Below the pieces are notes generated by a model that worked only from the letters and a program-made list of their open reading frames with translations, was not told the DNA's origin and ran no database searches. From Brachionus rotundiformis (taxonomy: Eukaryota; Rotifera; Eurotatoria; Ploima; Brachionidae), in NCBI GenBank assembly GCA_016802295.1, contig JAESIW010000180.1:1429619-1493618 (forward strand): a stretch of 64,000 nt of DNA, written 5' to 3'. Both the position numbers and the translations under genes were made by a program. This document shows positions 1-11,800 of the stretch, one piece after another (position 1 is the first letter of the stretch; each line of letters opens with the position of its first letter).

Positions 1-1898
1 TATTAGGCTTTTTGAAGTATTTTTTAGCTAAATAAATTATAACTTGATCTCTCTTTATCTAGCTAACTTAACTTGAATTTTATTATGAATAAGCTATTAA
101 TTTATTTATAATTTTCATGGAATTGCTTGTTCAGTAAATTTTGTTTATTGCTTTGCATTTGGTTAAAATTAGCTATTGTCTATCCAATACCTCAGATCAG
201 CAAAATTGATCCCAGCACTAGTTTATCTTTGATCAGAAATTGTGACCGTGATGTATAAAAAATTAATAAACAAAAATTTAACATGGCTTCTTAAGTTAAA
301 AGTGAAATTTGTGCCTTGAGCAACATTAAATTAAAATAGCAAAGAATAAATAAAAATATTGCTAGATAATTAAAAAATTTTTTTCTATTTGAATAAAATT
401 ACCGATTTAAATTTAAAACATATCTATAATGAACCGACATTTATTTGTTAGACATCAATTTATTTCTTATATTCAAAATGTTAACCATTTTAGCTCATTA
501 AATAAAGCTTGCGAATTATCTTCGGATATTTGTCCTATACAAGTTCAAAGTACTTAAAAATTTAATCTTAAAAAATATTTCTTAATTACATATTGAATGA
601 AATTGTTTTGGAAAATAAAAGCAAAAATCTTAAATTATTATCTAATTAATTAGGCAATCATATGTCAAAACGGCAGTAAATTTAATTTAATTTATTTTTT
701 AAATTATTTGTAGATGGAATGCAACACATTAAAACAAAAATTTCTCAACCAAAATATTAATACCATATTTTTAATTGAAAAAATATTATATTAACAATTT
801 ATCTAGAAATTTATCTAGGTAGTTTTATAAAATAAATAAGGATTTTGTTAATAAGATAATCAATTAAAATCAGTGTCTACAATTTTCAGCTAGAAACTAG
901 AACTTTTAATTGGAACTGGTATTTTTCGGGTAACTCTATCCGGAGGGGATTGAATACTGATTGAGATAATTATTTAAGATATCGCTAAAATAATCACAAA
1001 TAGTTAAAATTGATGTTAAAACATTTTTATCAATTTTAGGAAAATAAAGTTAAACGTTGAACTTTAAACTCGAGATATCAAAGATAAGATATGTGTTTCA
1101 TTATCTATTATCTATCTTTAAAATTAGCTTGTCAAATTCAATTTTTTTTCTGAAATTCGTTAACAGTGATAAATTTCTTCTATCATTTATTTAGCGTTAA
1201 GTTTTTTTCATAAAGTTAAAATAACCTTCTTCTGCTTTAAAGCAAAATTCACATAATGGTGAGAAAATCTGGACATTTTTTCATTTCATCTAATTTATCT
1301 TATCTTTTATTTAAATATAAAATATTTTATTCATGATAAGAAATTTGATTTTTATTTTTCTATTTCAAATATTTTTAAAAGAAATTGAGAAGTTATAACT
1401 CATTAGAAGAGTTTTTTGTACAAAGAAATGTCAACTTGGCAAATCAAAATGACAAAAAAATGTCACTTAAAATTAAAACAAAAACTTACCCTTATATTTT
1501 AATATAGATAAAATTTTTGTAATATATAATGGTGATTTAGCTGTTTTTTTCAAAAAATGGAATAAATAAGTACATTTTACCTAAAAATAGTAATTAAAAT
1601 AAGAGTTTTTGATTCAAATTATATAAGGGATGAAAATAGCAGTAAGGTTAATTGCTCGAATGAAACACTGAATGTAAGACTAAATCTATTATAATAGAAT
1701 TCATATTTATTTAATTTCATAATCAAGAAGACAAATAAACAGTCTATATCAATTTTTAGAATTTTGTGATAATTATTTTTATCATAAAATATTCAAAGAT
1801 AATGAAAAGCCATATTATATTTGTAGAAATATATGAAAGTTTAGAATCGAGACAATATTCGATTTATTTTATCTATACAAGTAAAAAGCTAGATAAAA
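1..1898. other. AT-rich region without recognisable gene
   Basis: No open frame longer than about 60 codons and no recognisable protein similarity on either strand. It presumably includes the promoter of the H2A.Z gene that starts at 1899, but I see no convincing TATA box or other core element close to that start. Confidence 0.5.
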
Positions 1899-2294
1899 AT
1901 GGCCGGAGGAAAAGCAGGCAAAAGTGGTAAAACAAAGACCAAAGCTATATCAAGATCTGCACGCGCTGGTTTACAATTTCCAGTAGGTCGTATGCACCGT
2001 CTGCTTAAAGCAAGAACAACAAGTCATGGGCGGGTTGGAGCCACAGCCGCTGTTTATACAGCAGCAATTTTAGAATACTTGACTGCAGAAGTTCTTGAAT
2101 TAGCTGGTAATGCAAGCAAAGATCTGAAAGTGAAAAGAATAAATCCACGGCATCTGCAGTTAGCAATTCGTGGCGACGAAGAATTGGATCTCTTAATCAA
2201 GGCAACAATTGCTGGCGGTGGTGTTATTCCACACATTCACAAAGCACTTGTAGTTGGTACACCACAACCTGGTCAAAAACCTCAAAAAATCTAA
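1899..2294 (+). CDS. H2AZ: Histone variant H2A.Z (H2Av)
   Basis: Replication-independent histone H2A variant that replaces H2A in nucleosomes near promoters. The 131-residue product is collinear with animal H2A.Z over almost its whole length: N-terminal MAGGKAGK, the core RAGLQFPVGR at about 23-32, the H2A.Z-type stretch GNASKDLKVKRI at about 70-81, the extended acidic patch with DEELDLLIKA at about 93-102, and the GGGVIPHIHK docking segment at about 106-115. The last 16 residues diverge from the vertebrate tail. The start is the only ATG that gives the family N-terminus. The coding region is one uninterrupted exon, although many animal H2A.Z genes have introns. An AATAAA lies at 2404-2409. 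The identification as H2A.Z rather than canonical H2A is secure. Confidence 0.97.
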   Translation: MAGGKAGKSGKTKTKAISRSARAGLQFPVGRMHRLLKARTTSHGRVGATAAVYTAAILEYLTAEVLELAGNASKDLKVKRINPRHLQLAIRGDEELDLLIKATIAGGGVIPHIHKALVVGTPQPGQKPQKI

Positions 2295-2403
2295 GTTGTA
2301 AATTTTTTTTAAAAATAATTAATTTGTATACATTGTGTTAAAGCTTTCTTTTCCTTTTATATACAAATTTTGATGTTCGTTTTGTAGTTTTTAGCCTTTT
2401 TTA

Positions 2404-2409
2404 AATAAA
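2404..2409 (+). terminator. Polyadenylation signal AATAAA of H2A.Z
   Basis: AATAAA about 110 nt after the H2A.Z stop codon. I see no histone-type 3' stem-loop, as expected for a replacement variant that makes polyadenylated mRNA. Confidence 0.45.
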
Positions 2410-2835
2410 AAATACTATCAAATTTTTAATTAAATTTTTACTACTTTATATTTACGTATCAATATCAAAAAACAAAGTTAACACATTAATTTATTTATTA
2501 GTTGCTAAAAAAGTAAAAAATTAAGATTATTTAAATGTGTTTGATGCAGGTAGAGGAAACAGATCCATCTCGTGGACTTTTTTTGAGCCGATTACATTAC
2601 TAATTTTATATGGAATAAAATTTTGACTGGTTAAAAAAGGTAAGAAAAAAATAGTAAATTTGAGTATGAAGCAAATTCAGTCTTTTAGCATTGAAAAGTT
2701 ACGAAATTTGCTTAATTTGGATCAGTCTTGTTCAAAATGTGTCAATTGCTGCAAATAAAGAAATATTTTTTGGTAAATATTTTTATTTATTAAAATAGTA
2801 AGACTTGATTTTAATTTAAGATTTAAATTTTAGTT
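2410..2835. other. Spacer between convergent genes
   Basis: AT-rich spacer between H2A.Z (+) and the minus-strand HExxH gene. No coding frame recognised. Confidence 0.5.
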
Positions 2836-2841
2836 TTTATT
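2836..2841 (-). terminator. Polyadenylation signal (minus strand)
   Basis: TTTATT on the plus strand is AATAAA on the minus strand, 13 nt after the stop of the HExxH gene. The very short 3' UTR is plausible but unproven. Confidence 0.4.
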
Positions 2842-2854
2842 AAAGCAAGTTGCT

Positions 2855-3907
2855 TTAATAAAATTCTGCAGAATTAGGCTTCATATAATCAATAGCCATT
2901 ATGTTTATTTGGCTTGTATTTTCAACACATTTAGAAGCATCGAAGTCGAAGCTTATCAATTCGCCTCTTAGAATTGTATTCAAAAAGTCCATGCAATATT
3001 GTTGATTGAAATATTTGTAACTTACTGATGCAAGCCAATTTATTCTTTTTGAAAAAAACTTTTTTTCTGAATGAATTCCAGCCTCGTTAATATTTCTCCT
3101 ATTCGACTCTGCTGTAGGTGTTGAAAGATTAAAGTCATTTAAACATTTTCTCACCACTACATGGCTCACCTCATGAATGTAGATTCTAATGAATTCAAGT
3201 TTTAAAATATTTGAAGCAACATCTTCTGCAAAAGAAAGTTCTTTTAGCTTATTAAATAAGCTTAACAATTCATCAAAATTAACGTAAATTGAATCGATGC
3301 CAGCAAAACCTCGAACGCCACTAATTTTACATTCAAATAAATACAAAATCATTTTATTTTTGAGATAATTGTAGAGCTCAATGCCTAGATCATTATTACC
3401 GATTATTTCTCGAATAGACTCTCCGATTTTGTCTGCAATCAGAGAATTGGCTTTAAGGATGTGAAATAAATCTCTAATTAAACAAATTAGTTCACCATTT
3501 CTGTTTTCTACTAAGCTGATTGAATTGAATGATTGTAAGAAATTTAACCATTCTTCTCTAGTTTCTATATCTGACTTACTTAAATGAAGCATAAAAATCA
3601 ACTGAGCCATTTTCTGATTTTCAGCTAAGTGACCTGTGTTTACTAGTAAATTGAATAAATTTCTAAATACACCAAATTTTAAATCTGAACACTGTATGAA
3701 AAAGTGATTGAGCGCTAAATTTGAAACTATTGCATCTGGCATTTGTAAAGCAAGAGATCTGATATTATCACTTGGAGATATTTTCAGCTTTTTTGGAGTA
3801 ATAAAAAGCAATTTTTCTTTCAATTTGGAAAAGTCAAACTCTGTTTCAGCTTGATTTGACTCCAAAAAATTTTTGAAATAGGAAATAAAAACTTCACAAG
3901 CCATCAA
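2855..3907 (-). CDS. Uncharacterised protein with HExxH metallopeptidase-like motif
   Basis: Single-exon 350-residue protein that I do not recognise by name. It is mostly helical in appearance, with no signal peptide or membrane segment. Near the C-terminus, residues 245-249 read HEVSH, preceded by hydrophobic and aromatic residues (IRIYI). A stretch NEAGIHSE follows at 274-281, so Glu275 or Glu281 lies 26 or 32 residues after His249. HExxH with a downstream glutamate is the zinc-site layout of gluzincin peptidases, so a zinc peptidase or a degenerate relative is possible. The usual substrate-edge strand and other peptidase domains are not evident, and HExxH can occur by chance. The frame is intact and ends 13 nt before an AATAAA, so it is probably a real gene. 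It converges on H2A.Z. Confidence 0.6.
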   Translation of the reverse strand: MMACEVFISYFKNFLESNQAETEFDFSKLKEKLLFITPKKLKISPSDNIRSLALQMPDAIVSNLALNHFFIQCSDLKFGVFRNLFNLLVNTGHLAENQKMAQLIFMLHLSKSDIETREEWLNFLQSFNSISLVENRNGELICLIRDLFHILKANSLIADKIGESIREIIGNNDLGIELYNYLKNKMILYLFECKISGVRGFAGIDSIYVNFDELLSLFNKLKELSFAEDVASNILKLEFIRIYIHEVSHVVVRKCLNDFNLSTPTAESNRRNINEAGIHSEKKFFSKRINWLASVSYKYFNQQYCMDFLNTILRGELISFDFDASKCVENTSQINIMAIDYMKPNSAEFY

Positions 3908-3980
3908 AATTTAACGAATGAAAAATTAAATTAAAAAAATAAAAAAATTAGCATCCTTAAATAGTGATTAAAAATAATAA

Positions 3981-4292
3981 AATATTTTCTCATAAGCAAT
4001 GTTTTAACCCTGCTCGGGCTTGGCTTTACAAAATTTGTGCAGCATGCTTTTTGCTATTCAATTATTTACAGCATTGAAAATACTGTTACAAATTTAGCTT
4101 TTGTTTGACAGTAAGCCTTGATATGAAATATTTTCTCATAAGCAATGTTTTAACCCTGCTCGGGCTTGGCTTTACAAAATTTGTGCAGCATGCTTTTTGC
4201 TATTCAATTATTTACAGCATTGAAAATACTGTTACAAATTTAGCTTTTGTTTGACAGTAAGCCTTGATATGAAATATTTTCTCATAAGCAAT
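3981..4292 (+). repeat. 146-bp tandem duplication (two full copies plus 20 nt)
   Basis: Two copies of a 146-bp unit, 3981-4126 and 4127-4272, with no difference that I can see by eye. A third copy begins at 4273 and breaks off after about 20 nt. The unit contains a locally GC-rich stretch (CTGCTCGGGCTTGGC). It runs directly into the LINE-like 3' tail that starts near 4293. Confidence 0.95.
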
Positions 4293-4375
4293 TTCTTATA
4301 AGTTTTAGTAGGCCACCTCCGCAAGCTAGTCTTGCCTTAGTCTATATATATTATTATTATTATTATTATAATAAT
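4293..4375 (+). mobile_element. 3' tail of a non-LTR element (hairpin plus ATT repeat)
   Basis: About 80 bp that resemble the 3' end of the LINE fragment at 31387 when that fragment is read on its own strand: a shared CTCCGCAAGCT core followed by an ATT microsatellite (about 4349-4373). A perfect 5-bp stem, GCAAG/CTTGC, lies at 4321-4335. No coding part is left. With the tandem repeat on its 5' side this could be a short non-autonomous element moved by LINE machinery; that is an inference. Confidence 0.6.
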
Positions 4376-4609
4376 TTTTTTGATTTTTTTAAAGAGATAA
4401 ATAATTTAGAATAATTTTTGTTTAAATTAAAAAGTGACTGTAATTTTAATATTTTATTTTTGTGACTTTATATTTGACAAAATTACACAAAACCAATAAA
4501 CAATTTTGGAGATAAAGCAAAGTCTGTTAGCTATCATGTTAAAACTTTTATTTAAAAAAAAACTAATAAAAATAGAGAAAAAATTATTATCATTTTTATT
4601 TACAACTAA

Positions 4610-7600
4610 TCAAACTTGTGTAATATTGGTAATGTGACTAAAATTTTGAAATTCATATTGGGGGCTTAGGAATTGTTGATTTTGCTGATCTGAGGCGACG
4701 GACGACGTCGTGTACGCCGAAGATGTGGACAATACAGAAGAAGTAGTCGAGGCTGTTTCATGAAAGTATTTTTGAGTAAGATCCGGCTCCCTAATCAAGT
4801 CCGAAACCAAATTGCATTGAGCTGAAGCATTGAACGGAGCTGAGAGATGAATTTTTTCATTCAACTCAACATGAGGTCGAAATTGTTGGAAAAAACTTGG
4901 GTTTCTGGCCACACATCTTGGTTGTCTATCGTTTTCTTGATAATATTTTTGTTGCTGTTCGAGTATTTTTTTTTGCTTTTCTCTTAGTATCTTTCTTTGC
5001 TCTAGAAAAAATTCTGTAGAGTTGTCAATTGATTGGTAATAAACAGATTCCCGATTGGCAAAGTTGGATCGTTGATTCGATTCGATTTCATTTGGAATCG
5101 GGACAGAATTTTGGTTTTGGTTTGGAATGAACTGCCTGTATAATGTGTCATTTTCAAGCAAATAATCATCTGAATTCTTTGAATAAAAATATTAATATCA
5201 ATAAAAAATTTGAATATTAAAATACATTATTTTTTAAAGTAATTTTTTCACTTGATTTTGACTCTGTGATGAACGAGTTTTGATTATCCATAGAGATTTG
5301 AGATTTTTTGGTGAATTTATCATTTGTCTTAAGATCTATGTTGTATTTATCATTTTTTGAATTTTGATTTTTTTTACTATACGTTGACTTTAACAAATTT
5401 TGAAATTTGCCAATTAAACTTTTGTGTCTGAACGACTCGGAAGATTTCTTAATTGTAGGCTTTTCCATTTTTGACATGTCAATTTTTGATGATAAGGATG
5501 ATTCACTTAATTCAGTACTATCTTCTATTGTTTTATCTGAAAATAAATTAATTTGAAAATGAATATTACTATTTAAAAAAAATTTTTAACTATCAAAATG
5601 GATATAATTAAAATATAAAGGTTGTTTGAGCAATTAATATACAAATTAGATCTTATTTGAAGCAATGATTAACTATCAAGGCTTTATTAAAATAATTTTT
5701 AACACATATAATAATTTTAAAAAACAAAATTGTATTTATTTATTTAAAATAATCTCTTATTAAGACTCTTAAATAAAGTTATATAATTACGAAATATTCT
5801 TAAGCATTTTTTATTAGGTATTAGAAAAATACAATCAGAAAAGAACCAGGCTATCTGTTTATAGGTAAAATTATTATCAATGTAAATTGTTAAATGAAAG
5901 AAAGATGCTTCAATTTCTTTCGTTTGAAAATAAATTTATGCTATAATTATCATCTTTTATAAACAAAAAATTAACTTTATTATTTTGTGAGAAGAAAATA
6001 ATTGAATTATTTAATCTTCATTTCTAAAGACAAATCAAATAAATATATGTTAAAGAATAAAATAACCAAGCAAAAAATGTCCTGTCAATATTTTATTTCG
6101 TTTAGAACTGATTATAAAGCTAATTGGAAACATATCATTATTTTTTAATTAAAAAAAAATTTCAAAAATTAAAAATCTATATTTAATCAAATTTAATCTA
6201 AAACGAGTATTGATCTTTTTTCACATTTACAATAAATGAAAAAAATAAAATTATAAATTTTTTCATTTCAAGAATTGCTTTTATACCTCCAAACCATTGA
6301 TTCATCACTAATTTATAAAGGATTAGACAAAAATTTAAATGATTTTTTCTCTTAATCTTTGGATTAATAATTTATTCAATTTTTTATAAGGCTATAATAA
6401 AGCTATTATTCGAACTTTTTAATAAAAATTGTTCTATAATCAAAAATTCTTAATTGATATTTAATTTTAGTTTATGAAGTATTTTCAACTATTCTTTAAA
6501 AGAAAGCTATTCAAATAATTGAATTTTAAAAGAGAATAAAATTTTGATTATAATAAACTGGTTCAAAAATAAGGCTAAGATTAAATATCATTGATACTTA
6601 ATCTTCAAATAAACAAATTAAGTTTGATGAAAGAAAATAAAATTCCTTTTAATTACCCAGTTTGTCTCTTGATTTATCAATAGCCGTGAGAAAACTTCTA
6701 TTTTTAGGATTTAGTCTATTAATTGTTGAGTTTTCGGCATCCGTATTGCTAACTTGGTATTGACTTGGTATTGAATCTACTTTGGTCTGGTTAATTGCTT
6801 CATTATTGGTATTAGTTAAATATTTGTATTCATTGAGCTTTTTGTTGTATTGGCTAATTGGTATAGATTCCATTGAGACTGATTTTGCGTTCTGTGGTAC
6901 CAGATAGTCATTTTGACCTGATATATACAATTTAGCTGGGCGTCCAAGTGTTTGGGTTGAGTTAATCTGATTAAGCATGTGCAAAGTATTTGACCGCTTT
7001 GTGTTGCAGTCATTTAAAGACTGATTTCTGAGATGCTTTCCATAAGTTGCATACCCATTGGTAATGTTACCAGATTTCATGCGTTTTTCGGACACACTGC
7101 GTCTGCTCGGTGCATCCCGATTAAATCGAGAAAACTGCTCCGACTCGGCATACTCGTCTGATTTTCTGTTTGTATGTTTATTGAGTTTAAGAGTGTTTTT
7201 TACTGGCGACAAAGATTCATCTCTTTTATTCAACTTATTCAGCTTTCTGGACACTGTTATTTCAACTAGGCCAGGCTGTACCTCACGCTGCATGGCTTCT
7301 TTGAGTATATTCATAGCTTCATCATTGGACTTGCCAAGAAGGCTATAACCATTTATATCTGTTATCTGATCATTTAGCTTGATTCGACCATCTCTGCATG
7401 CTGCTCCGGCTTCTACAACAGCTTTAACAAAAATTCCCAAATCGACTAAATTTTCTGATTCTTCCAAACGCTTTGTCTTTCCTTTCACACTTATTCCTAA
7501 GCTGTCACATCCAACTTGTATTTTAAAAGTTAATTTTTGCCTGTTTGGATTCAAATTTTGATCTTTATTGCTCAAAGAGTCGTCCAATTTTTGTTCCGAT

Positions 7601-8884
7601 GGTTCACTTGTCTTGTCCGAAAAATTCTCCAGCTCTGAATTTGCGTCACCATCCAGAATTTGTCTAGAAACCACAATTTCTACAGTTTCCCCAAATTTTA
7701 CATCTCTCAAATTATTGACCACTTCATGAAGTGTCTTCTGGGTCATGTCAGTACCATTGACCTCTAGTAGGCGATCCCCGCGCTGCAAACGCCCGTCTTT
7801 TAGTGCTGCACCAACAGGAAGAATATTTTTTATATATATAGGACTGAATTCGCCAGGATTACAATAATCTCTAGCAGATAATTTGAATCCTAAGCCTTCA
7901 GGACCTTTCACAAGCTTGATACTAATTTTTCTACCAATTTTCTTGGTGTTTAAAGCTCCCAAATTAATTGAATTAGATTTAAAGACAGTATTCTCTTTGT
8001 TACAACCCTGGTCTTCTTTTTGTACATTTTTTTGCTTTTCACCTTCAATATTTGTTTGGCGAAAGATTTTGAATTCCAAAAGCCCATTTTGGATCAAATT
8101 TGACTGACCTATGGCTTCACGCAAAATTTCCTGGCACTTGACAAAACTTAGTCCGATCAGATTTTTGCGATTTATCTCCAATATACGGTCGCCGACTTGG
8201 AGTCGACCGTCGCGATAAACTCGCCCACCAGGCTCGATTCCTTGTATTATTAGACCCATATCTCTAATTAAATTTTATAATTTTTTTACACAAAAATTGT
8301 AAATTTATTTTATCTATTTTTGTATAAATCTTAATTATTTTCCAAACAAAAGGGTTTAAACGAAGGCTTGCACCATTCGGACGAGCCCTGGGGTTTTCCC
8401 TCAATTATATTAATCTATTTTTTCAGTAAACATCTTGAGGGTGATGTAAAAAAAAAAAGAAAGAAAAAATAAAATAAAGTGAAGTTTATATTTGATAAAT
8501 AAGTTAAAAATCACTATACCTTTGGCTAATTGAATCAAAAGTGGGAATTACATGAATTCCAAGAGGACCAGGCGCTTGATTTGTGTTAATGAGTGTTATT
8601 GTGTACATGCTGCTTTCGTTTTGGTAACAGGGACCACTTGACCATAGGCCACTCTCATTTTTGACAATGGATTGACGATTTGAATTCACTCTTGCAAAGG
8701 AATTATCTGTTGAGCTATGTACTGCTTTTTTATTCTATTAGATAACTGTTTTATGATAACTAATAAATATTTGATTACTTTTATCATTTTGAAAATTATC
8801 GATCGGCTTGGGTTCATTTGATTGATTGCGGAATTTTGGTCGAGTTGATATAAATGAAGATTCGTCTGAAACTGATACAGACAT
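4610..8884 (-). CDS. par-3: Par-3 (Bazooka) paralogue lacking the CR1 domain
   Basis: Cell-polarity scaffold of the Par-3/Par-6/aPKC complex. Modelled exons on the minus strand: 8884-8779, 8724-8520, 8263-6657, 5536-5226 and 5176-4610, in total 931 codons plus stop, all with GT...AG introns and matching phases. Residues about 75-173 form PDZ1, which is split by an intron at the same phase-2 position as in the plus-strand paralogue; PDZ2 is 216-305 and PDZ3 348-444. A RFNRDAPSRRSVSEKR block (483-498), the aPKC-site-like KSVSMESI (564-571) and the CR3-like NRSFLTAIDKS (625-635) follow, then an FQNLLKS motif and a Gln-rich coiled coil near the C-terminus. The N-terminal CR1 oligomerisation domain is not found; ATG 8884 may be the true start or an internal codon. 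The last acceptor is ambiguous (5176 or 5169 with a different donor). AATAAA lies at 4600-4595. Confidence 0.88.
8350..8399. repeat. Short dispersed repeat inside Par-3 intron (copy 1)
   Basis: Fifty base pairs that match 44641-44690 in the opposite orientation at 43 of 50 positions by hand alignment. It lies in the intron that splits PDZ1 of the minus-strand Par-3 gene. One edge reads GAGCCCTG, i.e. CAGGGCTC on the other strand, which resembles a hAT-type transposon end. Confidence 0.6.
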
Positions 8885-11800
8885 GCTTTAAATGTTATTA
8901 ATAAATAAATCACAATTTAGAATTTCACTTAAATATAAATTTGATAAAAATTTTACATAATTTAATACAACTATGAAAATTGAAACAATTGAAAATTTAA
9001 TTTTTGTCTTAAAAAACCAAAAATTAAGCGGAAAATAATTTGCTCGTGGTACGATAAGCTCGGATTTCCAAATTCAAATTCAAATAAGAATTAATTTGAA
9101 TAGTCTAATTCGAATGTAATACGATAATATCATAAGGTATATTTTTTCTGAAAAGTTAATTAATTAATGATCATATTTTAGCTTTTGTTTAAATTTATTG
9201 GAATAAAAATAAAATTTAAACATTTTTTGATTTCTATTAATATTTTTTTTACCAAACATTAATAAAATTTTAAAAATTAATATTTAAATAATAATATAGT
9301 AGATGATTTTTTTGCATAAACCAGTGAACTGGAGACTAGTCTGTATTTGTTCTTAAAAAATAATAACTCACTATTTGTCTTTATTGTTCCTTTAAATAGA
9401 CTTTAATTTAAAGAAAACTAATTCTGATAACTAGAATGAAATTAAAGAATCTTAAATTAGAAAAACCGTGTTCAAAGCTTCGTTTGTTTTTCTCTATTAA
9501 TTGGTTTGGTTACCTTCAAATAAACATGTTAAAATTTTTAACTAACTTTTTTTCAATTTTTGAGTAGAAAACTCTCAAAACATTGAAGCCAAAAATATCT
9601 TGCTCTATTTAAATTTTTATTTTAAAACTTAATTGTTTATTCAGGATTAAATTTTATTTAACTAGTTATAAAGCTTTTATCCTTTAATTATAGAAAAATT
9701 TAAGAGAAAAAACACAATTAATTTAGACTAAATTACAAAATTTTTAATGTGATTGGCAAAATTACCATATGCATGTCCAAACCTAAGAAAATTTTTAATT
9801 GTTAATATTAATCTCGAGTGTCAGTTTGATAAATATCATCAAGTTAAATATTTACAAATTTGTTGTTATTATTTAATAATTAATTTAAGACTCAAAGAGA
9901 AATAGAGTATTAAAGCTCATAAATGAAAATATAATAAATCCAATAGATTTACATCAAGTAAAAATATCAATTATTTGTAAGTAAGTCATTTTAAACTTGA
10001 AACACGTAGGGAAATTGTAGGTTGACATTTTAAAAAATTTATTTTTACAGATAAAAGTCTTACATAATCTATGAAAATTTGCACAGATTTATTAAATTAA
10101 TAGACTTTTCTACTTATGGGCGATTAGATAATATTAAGAATAAAATATAACTTAAAACAAAAAATCTTATACCACTTGAAATAGCAAAGAGTTTTTACTT
10201 TTAGAATGCATAAAATTAATAACTAAGAAGAAACTATTATAAGAAAACCGAATGTGCATTATAATATTGAAAAAAAATAAAAATTAAAAAAGAATACTTT
10301 TTTAAGAATTAATAATATTTGAAAGGACTTAATCATAATTAGAACTTAAAAAGAGTTTTACTAACACACAACCAAATTCAATTTATCTAAAGATTTTTTA
10401 ATTTTTTATAAATTAAGAAATAAATTTGAATAATACGATAAAGCTTCAAGAATATTTTGATATACTAATATTAAGTAATTTTTTCATCGGTATTTGGTCA
10501 GTCTTCTTTTTAAAGCGAATTTTAGAAAGAAAAATATATTTGTCATTGGTTTTTTCAAAATAATCCAAAGATATGAAAATCTTTAAATTGTATATTTGTT
10601 GTTCATAACTAAAATCAATAAAATACGATCTAAATTTACTTTATCTAAGGGAAAATAATAATATTTATTATATTCAATTTTATTTCTATTTGAATTAATA
10701 AATTTTGTTGATAGTTTTTTCTTTGCTTTATTGATTGATTACATTTTAAAAAAAGTTAACAGAATCAAAAGATAATTTAACATCAATATATATTATTTTG
10801 AACTGTTTTTTTTTTCAAAAAAAGTTTTATCAAATTTTTGCCTATTAAATTATATAAATTCAAGACAACAATGCTTTTTTTATTTCTATTTGGCTTTATT
10901 TAAAAAATATTGATTTTAAAATTTTTGCTTCATAATGGTAATTTTACTAAGATAGAAACTAATTTTCGGTAAGTTATTTTTTCTTAAAAAACATTCTCAT
11001 TCAATTGAATAATTTAAATTCAAAGCTTTTTTAGATTTCAATAAATTTTTATTTGCTTTCCATGACCACCAATTTAGTTTAAGCTTATTTTTATTTATGA
11101 TTGAAATTTTCCCAAAGTGCGATCATACGATCAAACAATCAGTGATCCTGCCTGATCACGTTTTCTTTGATAAAACTCTATGCAAAAAAAATTTTAATTT
11201 TTTGTGATAAAAATATGATCACAAGTTAAACAAGAATAATTGAAATATCAATAACTAATTTAAAAATTAATTTTGCTACATGTAACTTGACCTTTCACTC
11301 ATTTTCCCTGGATACCCTGGAAATTTGCCTGCTTTTTTACCAAAATAATTAGGATCTTTTAAATTTTCTTTTGATTTTTAAATTAGTAAAAGCATTTTCT
11401 TTTTTTAGTACTATTTTGCTTTTAACTTGAAATGAAAATATTTATTTTTAATAAAAATCAAATTTTTAAACCATTTTAATCAAAACCTTTTTTTTGTTTT
11501 ACAAAAAAAGTTAAATCTTTTAAAAATAAATTTTTTTGCGAACATGGTTTGGTTTGTTTAATAATTAAGACATAAACCATTAATGTTGATAGATATTTTA
11601 TTTCAAATGTTTTTTTTTAAAACAAAAATTGATTTAGGTCAGTGAATTTTGATATTTATTGAATCATAAATTAGCTCTTTATCAAAAAAGGTAATTAACA
11701 ATTTAAAACCAAAACTAGTTTGTTTTGAAAGAGTGGTTTTTTTAATATTTTCGATACCCAAAGGCTTTTCCACGAACCCAGCTTGAGCTCAATTGCATCA

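Noticed and set aside
7058..8107. Plus-strand open frames of 60-96 codons opposite the minus Par-3 gene
   Set aside because: They are antisense shadows of the PDZ-coding exon, with no homology of their own.
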